A stretch of DNA of 64,000 bases, taken from positions 1 through 64,000 of the forward strand of contig JADLCX010000026.1 in assembly GCA_020846975.1 (NCBI GenBank). Direction: 5' to 3'. The notes under the pieces are model-generated. The model did not search any database, was not told the origin of the DNA, and worked only from the letters and a program-made list of their open reading frames with translations. The stretch comes from Phycisphaerales bacterium (GTDB lineage Bacteria; Planctomycetota; Phycisphaerae; Phycisphaerales; UBA1924). Every line of letters begins with the position of its first letter. Positions within the stretch are counted from its first letter, which is position 1. The translations under genes were made by a program, and so were the position numbers. Positions 28,211-36,649 of this stretch are shown piece after piece.

Positions 28211-29764
28211 TTATTGTGGGTGTGCGAGCCGCGATCGAGAAAGGGCCGCCTTCACGATCGGATGCCCGTGAAACCACTTCCAAACCTTGCCGGTTCGCGC
28301 GTTCTCAATGGCCAGGAGCAACGGCCCCTGGTCTATTGCGACGAAATCGGGAGCAACCCACCCGATCGGAGCGTTGAAGGAGTCACGGAATCCCGCTCCG
28401 TGCACGGCTTCGGCGTCCGGGTCTCGCCAAACCAACGGGCGTCCTGAAGAATCCATCAGCGAGCGATAGTGTCGCAACGCGTCGAGAGCGGCATCCCGAT
28501 CGAACAGAATGCTGCATCCCGCGCCGTAAGGGGCGATCGTCCCATCCCCGAAGTCATCCCTGGGTGCCCACTTGGCGTAGTCGACATCCGGTATCAGGTC
28601 CGGCGAATCGATGGGATCGGGATAGACACCGGGCACCATGTATCCTTTGGGGCCGTCGCACGCCGTCAAGCCCCAGGAGTTCGGTCCCAGGTTTGGGAAA
28701 CGATGGCTTGCTTCCATCGCCTTGGCACGATGCAACGCGACGGTACGGCGCGAGTTTTCCCACCAATCAACTCTCGGCCGGCGATCGACGCCGCATGACT
28801 TCGGATCGTCCGGTCCCATGTGCGCGTAGTCGATGAAGCAGTGCGCGAAGAAACTCGTGAACAGCGCGCCGGACCACGGGAGATACACCATCGGCCCGAT
28901 CTCCCCGTACCGTCCCATCGGGCGTCGCATCCGGTAGTAGAGCATGGGGTCCACGCGACGTTCCGGCCGCGGCGCGCCGATGGCGAGCAGGGTGACAAGA
29001 CGGTGCTCATCGCCGCAATCGGCCCAGTAGTACGGCTTCAGCGCCCCATCCCCGGTCGGATCATCAAAGCTCCTGGGTTGCCAGCCCAGCGACAGGAATC
29101 CTTTCATGTGCGGTTCGTGCGGCCGCGGCGAATGCTCGACGAAGAATGCCCAGTCCGCGGCCTCGAAGAGGGCATCGCCTCTGTGTCGAACCTCGCCTCC
29201 GAAATACGAGCCGGCGGTCAGAATGCCGGCGAACAGCAGGCCCGAGTCGATCGTGCTGACGACATCCTGCGGCACCGGCGACGCATCGACGCCGGTTAGA
29301 AAGTGGTAGAACAAGCCCGCCTTGCGGTTCTTGTCGTTGGCATCCAAAGACCTCAGGATCAAGAGCGCGCGTTCCTCGGCTTGTCGGTGGGTCACCCATC
29401 CTCGCTCGACGCCGACCGGCAAGGCCGCGAGTTGAAAACCGACACCCGCCGCGCTGGCGAACGTGACGCTGCTTCGGTCCACGACCATTCCGGTCGTCGG
29501 GCTGCACTCTCGCCAGAGGAACAGAAACGCGCCCTTCTGGACTTCGTCCAACATCTGCTCATCCGCGATCGAGAACGAGAATGGGGGCCGGGGCGTTCCG
29601 AATGAAGACGAGATCACGACCGACTCGCTCGGAGAGAGCGGCCTACTCGACTCGTCCCCTCGTGGGTGGCTCCCGCAGCAGGTCAAGATCGACATCAGGA
29701 GCACCGAGACGGACAGCGGGAAGTTGGAGAATCTGGCCAAGAGTGGCGATGTAAGCCTTTGCAT
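28211..29764 (-). CDS. GH144-like glycoamylase-domain lipoprotein (endo-beta-glucanase)
   Basis: A lipoprotein of up to 517 residues. The signal region MQRLTSPLLARFSNFPLSVS ends with LTCC, a lipobox. The mature part carries the glycoamylase (PF10091) pattern: GMVVDRSSVT, STIDSGLLFAGILTAGSYF, HRFPNLGPNSWGLTACDGPKG, DGTIAPYGAGCS and FNAPIGWVAPDFVAIDQGPLL (in part). GH144 enzymes of this fold are endo-beta-1,2-glucanases, so this is a candidate secreted, membrane-tethered glucanase. The start is unsure: ATG at 29764 has no good ribosome-binding site and overlaps operator C, while TTG at 29740 would also give a valid signal. It is divergent from the LacI-family gene. Confidence 0.85.
   Translation of the reverse strand: MQRLTSPLLARFSNFPLSVSVLLMSILTCCGSHPRGDESSRPLSPSESVVISSSFGTPRPPFSFSIADEQMLDEVQKGAFLFLWRECSPTTGMVVDRSSVTFASAAGVGFQLAALPVGVERGWVTHRQAEERALLILRSLDANDKNRKAGLFYHFLTGVDASPVPQDVVSTIDSGLLFAGILTAGSYFGGEVRHRGDALFEAADWAFFVEHSPRPHEPHMKGFLSLGWQPRSFDDPTGDGALKPYYWADCGDEHRLVTLLAIGAPRPERRVDPMLYYRMRRPMGRYGEIGPMVYLPWSGALFTSFFAHCFIDYAHMGPDDPKSCGVDRRPRVDWWENSRRTVALHRAKAMEASHRFPNLGPNSWGLTACDGPKGYMVPGVYPDPIDSPDLIPDVDYAKWAPRDDFGDGTIAPYGAGCSILFDRDAALDALRHYRSLMDSSGRPLVWRDPDAEAVHGAGFRDSFNAPIGWVAPDFVAIDQGPLLLAIENARTGKVWKWFHGHPIVKAALSRSRLAHPQ
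29750..29763 (-). promoter_or_regulatory. LacI-type operator C at the GH144-like gene
   Basis: TGCAAAGGCTTACA on the minus strand fits TGNAANCGNTTNCA with one mismatch in the centre. It overlaps the possible start codon 29764-29762 by two bases. A TTGAAG (about 29800) lies upstream with TAGGTT 17 bp later, suggesting transcription may start very near the operator. Confidence 0.55.
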
Positions 29765-29822
29765 ACGTAGAACCTACACCACTTTGACACTATCTTCAAC
29801 ACGTCACCCGAGGCGTTTACGC

Positions 29823-30839
29823 TTGCCGAACCACCGCCCCGCATCCATGGAGGACGTCGCCAAGGCCGCCGCCGTATCTACGGCGACGGTCAGCCGCGTC
29901 CTCAATAGCCCAGAACTTGTGGCTCCGGAAACCGCGGCACGCGTCCAGCGGGCGATCCAGGACCTCGGCTACCGGCCCAACGTCTTTGCACAGGGCCTGA
30001 TGACCCGCAAGAGCAGGCTTCTGGGTATCGCGCTTCCGGACATCCACGGCGAGTTCTACTCCGAGTTGCTCCGCGGAGCGGATGCCGAGGCCCGCCGGCA
30101 GGGGTATCACCTGCTGATCAGTTCGGAAGCCCGCGACGATGAGTCCGGCTTGATCGGATCCGCGGCGGGGTTCGTGGCTGGGGTGGCGGTCATGCTGACG
30201 GAACCGAACGAGGCGCTCTGGAAACAGATTCGAGAGGCGTCTGAGCCGTTTGTAGTCATCGACAGTGACATCGGCGCGGCCGGCGTCGATCGTGTGCTGG
30301 TCGACAACGCCATCGGGACGCGCGATGCCGTGGACCACCTGTTGGGTTCGGTGAAGCCGGAGCGCTGCTACTTCGTCGGCGGGCCGCGCGAGAACTTCGA
30401 CACCGAGCAGCGTGCAAGGGTGTTCGCCGACACCCTCAGCGAGCGCGGCCACAGGCCCGACGAACGTCACGTTCGTTTCGGCGACTACAGCGTGGATTGG
30501 GGGCATCGGTGTGGAGGCGAAATCCTCGCCGCGGCCAACGGTGAGCCCATCGGCGTGCTCGCCGGCAATGATGAGATCGCTTTCGGCGTGATGCTCGCCG
30601 CCGCTGATCGAGGCCTGAACGTCCCCGGAAAAGTCCGGATCATCGGGTTCGACGATACCCGTCTGGCCACTCTCCTGAGACCGGGGCTGACGACCGTGCG
30701 TGTGCCGATGGCCCAGGTCGGGGCCGCCGCGATCGCGGCCTTGATCGCACGGATTGACGAGCCGGGCCGCCCGGCCAGTTGCACCCGTCTGCCGACGGAA
30801 CTGGTTGTTCGGGGCACAAGCGCGCCGGCCAAGCCTTGA
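29823..30839 (+). CDS. LacI-family transcriptional regulator
   Basis: A 338-residue repressor-type protein. The N-terminal helix-turn-helix is EDVAKAAAVSTATVSRVLNSP; the following QDLGYRPNVFAQGL is the hinge region. A periplasmic-binding-like sugar domain follows, with PDIHGEFYSELLRGAD, FVVIDSDIGAAGVDRVLVDN, GVLAGNDEIAFGVM and IIGFDDTRLATLLRPGLTTV. The family alignment needs several residues before MEDVA, so TTG at 29823 is preferred over the ATG at 29847. It is divergent from the GH144-like gene, and 45 bp before the GH1 gene, with which it is probably cotranscribed. It is the obvious candidate for binding operators A-D; a weak palindrome at 29814-29827 overlaps its own start. Confidence 0.92.
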   Translation: MPNHRPASMEDVAKAAAVSTATVSRVLNSPELVAPETAARVQRAIQDLGYRPNVFAQGLMTRKSRLLGIALPDIHGEFYSELLRGADAEARRQGYHLLISSEARDDESGLIGSAAGFVAGVAVMLTEPNEALWKQIREASEPFVVIDSDIGAAGVDRVLVDNAIGTRDAVDHLLGSVKPERCYFVGGPRENFDTEQRARVFADTLSERGHRPDERHVRFGDYSVDWGHRCGGEILAAANGEPIGVLAGNDEIAFGVMLAAADRGLNVPGKVRIIGFDDTRLATLLRPGLTTVRVPMAQVGAAAIAALIARIDEPGRPASCTRLPTELVVRGTSAPAKP

Positions 30840-30884
30840 GGCGGGCACCTTGTGGACGCTTGCGGCGGGTATCCTCCTGCCGCC

Positions 30885-32252
30885 ATGCCATTTCCTGAAC
30901 GATTCCTGTGGGGCGGAGCGACAAGTTCTTACCAGATCGAAGGCAACGTCGAGACCGATGGGGCAGGACCATCGATCTTCGAGCCGTTCTGCCGACGACC
31001 CGGCGCCGTTTTTGGCGGGCACTCGGGCTCGGTCGCGTGCGATCACTACCGCCGGTTCGCGGGCGACGTTGGGCTGATGGGGCAGATCGGTCTGCGGGCG
31101 TACCGCTTCTCGGTTTCATGGCCGCGAGTGATCCCTGGGGGCGTTGGTCGGGTTAATGAGTCGGGCCTGGCGTTCTACGACCGCCTGGTGGATGCCCTGC
31201 TCGGCGCGGGGATTCAGCCGTGGCTCACCCTGTATCACTGGGACTTTCCGCAGGCTCTCCAGACGCAGGGTGGTTGGCTCAACAGAGACTCGGCCGACTG
31301 GTTCGCCGAGTATGCGGGCGTCGTGGTCGATCGACTCTCGGACCGCGTGCAGCACTGGATGACGATCAACGAGCCGCAGGTGTACATCAAGTTCGGGCAC
31401 GCCGATGCCAAGATTGCGCCCGGGCTTCGGTTGAGCCTCGAAGAGCAACTCTTGGCCTGCCACAACACGCTCCGGGCGCACGGGCGTGCGGTTCAGGTGA
31501 TCCGCGCCCGGGCGAAGCGCTCACCGACGGTCGGCTGGGCGGTGGTCGGCCGCACCGACTTCCCGGCGAGCGAGTCCGAGGCGGATGTTGAGGCCGCGCG
31601 GCGAGGGATGATGGAGATCCGAGAGCCCGACCTGTGGAACAACACCTGGTACGCCGATCCGGTCATTCAGGGGACATACCCCGAGGACGGCCTTAGGGTC
31701 TATCGTGCCGCGGGCGCGTCGCTCCCCACCGTCGGCGCAGGCGACATGGAAGTCATCTCGCAGCGGCTGGACTTCTACGGTGTCAACATCTACGACGGGC
31801 GTTGCATCCGTTCCGGAGCCGACGGCTCGCCGGAGGTGGTGCCGTTCCCGTCCGGGCATCCCCAGAACGCGTTCCGGTGGTTCGTCACGCCGCCCGCTCT
31901 GCGATGGGGTCCGCGCTTCCTGCACGAGCGGTACCAACTCCCGATCTATATCACCGAGAACGGGTTCGCCGGGCTGGATTGGGTCGCGACCGATGGCGGA
32001 GTGCACGATCCTCAGCGGATCGACTACACCCGGCGATACCTCCTGGAGCTCGGGCGTGCGATCACAGATGGGGCGGATGTCCGCGGCTACTTCCATTGGT
32101 CGCTGCTGGACAACTTCGAGTGGGCCGAGGGGTATTCGCAACGGTTCGGCCTGATCCACGTGGACTTCGCCACGCAGAAGCGCACGCTCAAGGACTCGGC
32201 GCACTGGTATCGGGGCGTCATTGAGAGCAACGGTCGAACGCTCTCGTCGTAA
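30885..32252 (+). CDS. GH1 beta-glucosidase
   Basis: A 455-residue cytosolic beta-glucosidase, no signal peptide, so it should act on imported oligosaccharides. Both catalytic Glu motifs are present: TINEP near residue 162 (acid/base) and YITENG near 358 (nucleophile). LWGGATSSYQIEGN at the start, LYHWDFPQAL and YFHWSLLDNFEWAEGY at the end are diagnostic. Length matches the family. The ATG at 30885 (MPFPERFLWG) is fixed by this match. It lies 45 bp after the regulator gene and converges on the 32264 gene with only 12 bp between stops. Confidence 0.95.
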   Translation: MPFPERFLWGGATSSYQIEGNVETDGAGPSIFEPFCRRPGAVFGGHSGSVACDHYRRFAGDVGLMGQIGLRAYRFSVSWPRVIPGGVGRVNESGLAFYDRLVDALLGAGIQPWLTLYHWDFPQALQTQGGWLNRDSADWFAEYAGVVVDRLSDRVQHWMTINEPQVYIKFGHADAKIAPGLRLSLEEQLLACHNTLRAHGRAVQVIRARAKRSPTVGWAVVGRTDFPASESEADVEAARRGMMEIREPDLWNNTWYADPVIQGTYPEDGLRVYRAAGASLPTVGAGDMEVISQRLDFYGVNIYDGRCIRSGADGSPEVVPFPSGHPQNAFRWFVTPPALRWGPRFLHERYQLPIYITENGFAGLDWVATDGGVHDPQRIDYTRRYLLELGRAITDGADVRGYFHWSLLDNFEWAEGYSQRFGLIHVDFATQKRTLKDSAHWYRGVIESNGRTLSS

Positions 32253-32263
32253 TCCGAGCGCCT

Positions 32264-34645
32264 TCAACGGCCGCTCGTGTCGGCGGGTTCGTGCCGGCGC
32301 AGCCATGCCTTGAGGCAGCTCGCGTCGGGCGCGCCGATCGACGAGTCGCCGTTGAGGTCGGTGGGTGACGACAACTGCGCGTGGAGGTCTTCCACGTCGA
32401 TCTCGCCGTCGGCGTTCCGGTCCACGGGGCAGAGCTCGGTCGGCGGGTACGGCCTGGCCAGAACGGAATCGATGAACCCGGGCTGGATGATCTCGGCCAG
32501 GCCCAGCGCGCCCAGGGCGACATCAGGCAGCCCGGCGGAGTTGGGCGAGTAGCCCACCTGCGAGGCCAGATTCGAGCGTCGATACAGCAGGCTCGCCCCG
32601 GTCTTCCACGACTGGCGCGCGTTCTTTCGGTAGGCCGCGTAGGCGCCGACCGCCTCGGCCTCATCGCCAAATGCGCACAGCGCCATCAGCGAGGTGAACG
32701 TCGCCATGTCGTTGGGGTGGTTGGAGATCGAGTCGGCGTTGTAGCCGGTCGGGACAGTGCCCGCGCTGAAGACCGTGCAGAATCGCGCGTTGTTGTCGTC
32801 GGTCCACGCCGCGTTGCTCCAGCGGACATTACGGACCTGCGTGCGCCATCCCCCGGCCGATTGGTCATCGCGGTAAGGTCGCGAGAGCAGCGCGGGGTAA
32901 AGGCTGATGAACGCGGGCTCGAAGAGCCCGTTCGCGGTGGAGCTGATCGGCCGTCCCGGCAAGTACGTGGCCGTGGGCCAGAGCGAACGATTGAACCACC
33001 GCGCGGCCACCGTGTCGGAGTTTGCACCCCCATAGACGCCGGCCTGCTCGACAAAGAGGATGCCTTCGTGGAAAGGGCGCGACCAGGAGGCTCCGTCCGG
33101 GCCCCCACCCAGCGCGCCCTTGAACGACATGGCATCGGTCGAGACTTGGACGTACTGGTCCCAGTTGCGTGTCCGAAAGATGATCCGGCTGGCCGCGCGG
33201 GCGATGACCGGATCATCGGGATAATGCTCCATCGCCCTTGCCGCCGCAGCGACGATCTTCATCGTGCTGAGTGTCGCGAACTCGGGGTCCCATCCGGGCT
33301 TGGCCTGACCATTGGCCGGATCGATCCAGTGTCGAAAGATGCCATCGGCGGTCCTGGAGGGCGCGATGCCGTCGGACGCAAGGCCCGAGTACCGGGTCAA
33401 GACGGTTCGGATCGCGGCCTGCGCCGTCACATCGTCGCGAACCGCATCGCCTGCCAGCAAGAGCAGCACCGTCCACGCGGCCGCGTCCGGAGTCGCCGGG
33501 TGGAATCGAGCCGCGCTGGGCGGGACATCGCCATCGATCACCCAACCCGGCGGTTCGCCGTCGGGGGAGATGAGGCCCCGGCCGAACACGATCGTCTGGG
33601 CGAGTTCGTCGTCGAGCCACGCCTGATACGCCAGCCTCGTGTCCGCGGAGTCGCGGAGCAGGATGGCGTCCTCGTCCGCGCCGATGAGCATGGCCCCGTC
33701 GGCCGTGAACACCGCATCGTGCCAACTTGACAGACTTGCGGTGTACAGAGAAGGGGCTTGAATCGACGAGGAGTAGGCTTGGGTCAGGGTCAGAAAATGC
33801 AGGCGACTCAGATTGGGCGCGGGGCCCCCGCTGAGGAGATACAGCCCCTTCTGCGTGCCCGGAACGCCGTAGTGGTCTCCCCATGCGAGAGCCCGGATGT
33901 CCGTTCCCACACCGCCACCGACGATCTGCGTGAAGCTCAGCGTCGGCGAAGCCATGATCGGCGCACGCCAGACCCCCGATTCGGAGGCCGCGAAAAGGAC
34001 GTTGGAATCGCGGTCGATCGTCAGACCACGCACGACCGTGCCCGATGGCAGAGGAACATCCGCCATGGTCGATCCCGTCGCCGCGTTGGATGGTGCGGAC
34101 AGGACGCGGAGCGATCCGCCATCACGCCCCACGTACAACCGGCCTGCGTGGTGGACCATGGCCAGATGCGGGAACTGATCGCCACGATCGAACACGTCCA
34201 ATCGGGAAAAAACGGTCAAGGTATCGAACGCGACGTCATACTTCAGTATTGCATCGCTCCCCAAACCGTCGGCCGGGATGGTGTCGTCGTGAACGAGGAT
34301 GTACAGCACGCGCCCGGTGGCCGTGAAGGCCAGCGCGCTCGGGCCATCGGGTCCGCCGTCGAGAGCCATCCACGGCAGAATCACTTGCATCTCGGCCCGG
34401 GTGATGGACCGAACGAGGTCCTGTCGGATACCTCGCACCTCGATGCGGTCCTCGTAGGCATCGCCGGTCGCGTACCAGCCGCTGAACGTCGCCGCAGAGA
34501 CGCACGAGGTCTCGTCGTCGCCCTCAACCGGCCACGTGGTCGGTTGGGGCGAGGCGAGTCCTGAACTGACCCACGCGGCGGTCCCCGCCGCCGCAGCCAC
34601 GCTCGTCCAGAGGTTCTGCCGAATGTCCGGGATAGACGCCTTCAC
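32264..34645 (-). CDS. Secreted glycoamylase-like protein with dockerin tail
   Basis: A protein of about 793 residues. The signal peptide (MKASIPDIRQNLWTSVAAAA and following) uses GTG at 34645; a GTG at 34681 is an alternative, neither with a clear ribosome-binding site. Residues 90-330 look like a repeat-rich, probably beta-propeller, region (VLYILVHDDTIPADGLGS, GRLYVGRDGGSLRVL). Residues 390-700 look like an alpha-helical glycosidase fold: GIFRHWIDPANGQAKPGWDP is like the glycoamylase GLFYHFL...STIDS signature of the 28211 protein. It ends with DRNADGEIDVEDLHAQL and DLNGDSSIGAPDASCLKAWL, two dockerin-like calcium loops. Enzyme identity is not shown. Confidence 0.7.
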   Translation of the reverse strand: MKASIPDIRQNLWTSVAAAAGTAAWVSSGLASPQPTTWPVEGDDETSCVSAATFSGWYATGDAYEDRIEVRGIRQDLVRSITRAEMQVILPWMALDGGPDGPSALAFTATGRVLYILVHDDTIPADGLGSDAILKYDVAFDTLTVFSRLDVFDRGDQFPHLAMVHHAGRLYVGRDGGSLRVLSAPSNAATGSTMADVPLPSGTVVRGLTIDRDSNVLFAASESGVWRAPIMASPTLSFTQIVGGGVGTDIRALAWGDHYGVPGTQKGLYLLSGGPAPNLSRLHFLTLTQAYSSSIQAPSLYTASLSSWHDAVFTADGAMLIGADEDAILLRDSADTRLAYQAWLDDELAQTIVFGRGLISPDGEPPGWVIDGDVPPSAARFHPATPDAAAWTVLLLLAGDAVRDDVTAQAAIRTVLTRYSGLASDGIAPSRTADGIFRHWIDPANGQAKPGWDPEFATLSTMKIVAAAARAMEHYPDDPVIARAASRIIFRTRNWDQYVQVSTDAMSFKGALGGGPDGASWSRPFHEGILFVEQAGVYGGANSDTVAARWFNRSLWPTATYLPGRPISSTANGLFEPAFISLYPALLSRPYRDDQSAGGWRTQVRNVRWSNAAWTDDNNARFCTVFSAGTVPTGYNADSISNHPNDMATFTSLMALCAFGDEAEAVGAYAAYRKNARQSWKTGASLLYRRSNLASQVGYSPNSAGLPDVALGALGLAEIIQPGFIDSVLARPYPPTELCPVDRNADGEIDVEDLHAQLSSPTDLNGDSSIGAPDASCLKAWLRRHEPADTSGR

Positions 34646-34762
34646 GAGACAGACTATGCCACACTCGGGGCCGAACGGCACCTCCCGTCCACCGAATCCC
34701 TAACTTCTCTTGACCGCGGTCTTTTCATCGGGCGACAACCCTCCTACCCTATTGGTCCACTC

Positions 34763-34837
34763 CGGGGTGTAGCGCAGCTTGGTTAGCGCGTTTGACTGGG
34801 GGTCAAAAGGTCGGCGGTTCGAATCCGCCCACCCCGA
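34763..34837 (+). tRNA. tRNA-Pro(GGG)
   Basis: The cloverleaf closes with CGGGGTG (34763-34769) pairing CACCCCG (34830-34836), discriminator A at 34837. The anticodon stem TTTGA/TCAAA encloses the loop CTGGGGG, anticodon GGG, reading proline codon CCC. The T-arm is GGCGG TTCGAAT CCGCC. No CCA is encoded. It is just upstream of the dihydroorotase gene. Confidence 0.95.
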
Positions 34838-34938
34838 TTGCGGATGGACGCCGCGCCCGAGCAGGGCGCGGCGTTATCTTTCCGGGGTTGGCGCTACGGA
34901 CCGCTCCCGGGCGACCTCGGCCTGATACCGTCTGGCTG

Positions 34939-36300
34939 ATGTCCACCCTGCTCATCGCCAACGGCCGGCTGATCGATCCCGCTTCCGACCACGACGAGAT
35001 CGCGGATGTCGCCATCGCGGACGGGATTGTCGCGGCGGTCGGATCGGGCCTGGATCGCGGCCATGCCGACCGGATCATCGATGCCGAGGGATGCATCGTC
35101 ACGCCGGGTCTGATCGACCCGCACGTGCACCTTCGTGAACCCGGCGGGGAAGAGGCCGAGACAATCGCCACGGGCACCCGTGCGGCCGTGGCGGGCGGGT
35201 TCACGACGGTCTGTTGCATGCCGAACACGAATCCGGCGATCGATGACGACGCGATGATCGAGTTCATCGACAAGCAGACCGAGCGCACCGGTTCATGCCG
35301 GGTGTTTGCGGTCGGCGCCGCTACCAAGGGCCGCAAGGGCATAGAACTGGCCGAGATCATGCTGATGGCCCGCGCCGGCGCGGTCGGGTTCAGTGATGAT
35401 GGCGACTGCATCGAGTCGGCGGGGCTCATGCTCCGCGCACTGACCTACATCAAGCAGACCGGGCGCGCGTTCATGCAGCACTGCCAGGAGCCTTCGCTCA
35501 CGCGCGGCGCGAGCATGCACGCCGGGACCGTCTCGATCCGGCTTGGCCTCACGGGGTGGCCGCGGATCGCGGAAGAGGTCATTATCGAAAGGGATGTCCG
35601 GTTGAATATGGCCGTCGGGTGTGCGTACCACGTGCAACACCTGTCGTCGGCGGGCAGTGTCGAGATCGTGCGTCGCGCCCGTCGGGACAAGCAGCCGATC
35701 TCGGCGGAAGCCTCCCCCCACCACCTTCTGCTCACGCACGAGGAAGTTGCCAGGCACGACGGGTACTGGACGGCGGCGAAGATGAACCCGCCGCTGAGGG
35801 AGCAGAGCGACATCAAAGCGATGCTGGAAGGGATCGCGGACGGCACGATCTCCGTTCTTGCGACCGACCACGCGCCCCACACGCCGGAGCGCAAGGCGCT
35901 GGATTTCGAGGCCGCGCCGTTCGGTATCGTCGGTCTGGAGACCGCGCTGCCGCTGTACATCAAGGCGCTTGTCGAGCCCGGGGTGATCGGCTGGCCGAGG
36001 CTGGTGGCGATGATGACCATCGAGCCCGCAAGGCTCTGCGGCCTGGATCGGCGCGGGTTCGGCCGGCTTCGAGTCGGCGATCCGGGGGATGTGACGGTGA
36101 TCGATCCCGATGTGGATTGGAAGATCCGGGCCGCGGACTTTGCCGGGTTATCAAAGAACACACCTTTCGACGGATGGGCCGTGAAAGGTCGGGCTTTTGC
36201 CACCGTTGTCGGAGGCGAGGTCAAGCACGGCGAGATGGAACCACTGGGGACGGCGAAATCCGCGACGCGCTCCCGGGCTGTTCCTACACTCCGGCGATGA
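34939..36300 (+). CDS. pyrC: Dihydroorotase
   Basis: A 453-residue metal-dependent cyclic amidase that closes carbamoyl-aspartate to dihydroorotate in pyrimidine synthesis. The metal-site motif DPHVHLREPG is near residue 57, SAEASPHHLLLTHEE holds a further His, and ATDHAPHTPERK near 310 the final Asp/His. The class I (long) dihydroorotase pattern is intact. The ATG at 34939 gives MSTLLIANGRLIDPASDHDE. The C-terminus runs past the usual end by about 25 residues, to overlap the next start codon (ATGA at 36297-36300). This links it to the GroES-like gene. Confidence 0.95.
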   Translation: MSTLLIANGRLIDPASDHDEIADVAIADGIVAAVGSGLDRGHADRIIDAEGCIVTPGLIDPHVHLREPGGEEAETIATGTRAAVAGGFTTVCCMPNTNPAIDDDAMIEFIDKQTERTGSCRVFAVGAATKGRKGIELAEIMLMARAGAVGFSDDGDCIESAGLMLRALTYIKQTGRAFMQHCQEPSLTRGASMHAGTVSIRLGLTGWPRIAEEVIIERDVRLNMAVGCAYHVQHLSSAGSVEIVRRARRDKQPISAEASPHHLLLTHEEVARHDGYWTAAKMNPPLREQSDIKAMLEGIADGTISVLATDHAPHTPERKALDFEAAPFGIVGLETALPLYIKALVEPGVIGWPRLVAMMTIEPARLCGLDRRGFGRLRVGDPGDVTVIDPDVDWKIRAADFAGLSKNTPFDGWAVKGRAFATVVGGEVKHGEMEPLGTAKSATRSRAVPTLRR

Positions 36301-36620
36301 GCAAGGAACCCCGAAGCGCGGCGAGCAAGCTCGAGATCGTCGAGCCCATTGGCGACCGCGTCCTGATCCGCAAGGATGAGGACCGCAAGCAGACCAAGAC
36401 GGGCATCCACCTGCCTGACAAGATCGAGATCCCCACGCTCACGGGGCGCATTGTCGCCGTGAGCGCCAAGGTCGATGCCGACAAGGACTACCCGATCAAG
36501 AAGTACGACCGGGTGCTGTTCAACCCCAAGCACGCGATCCCCGTCGAGTTTGAGGGTGACAATCGGCTATTTGTGATCCCGGTCGAGGATGTGGTGGCGG
36601 TCTTCAAGCGCGAGGAATAG
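36297..36620 (+). CDS. GroES-like co-chaperonin, orphan
   Basis: A 107-residue protein of the chaperonin 10 family. EPIGDRVLIRKDEDRKQTKTGIHLPD is the family opening with its mobile loop; VEFEGDNRLFVIPVEDVVAVF is the closing strand. The start overlaps the dihydroorotase stop (ATGA), so it should be translationally coupled to it. No groEL follows; the next gene is aroA. It has a longer N-terminal tail (MSKEPRSAASKLEIV) than GroES. Whether it works with GroEL or in another complex is not known. Confidence 0.85.
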   Translation: MSKEPRSAASKLEIVEPIGDRVLIRKDEDRKQTKTGIHLPDKIEIPTLTGRIVAVSAKVDADKDYPIKKYDRVLFNPKHAIPVEFEGDNRLFVIPVEDVVAVFKREE

Positions 36621-36649
36621 GCCGGTGATCTCGGCCCTCGGCCGATATC

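Noticed and set aside
29814..29827. A fifth operator at the regulator start, CGTTTACGCTTGCC
   Set aside because: Only the right half-site fits; four of the ten fixed positions mismatch. It may be a weak autoregulatory site but is not counted.
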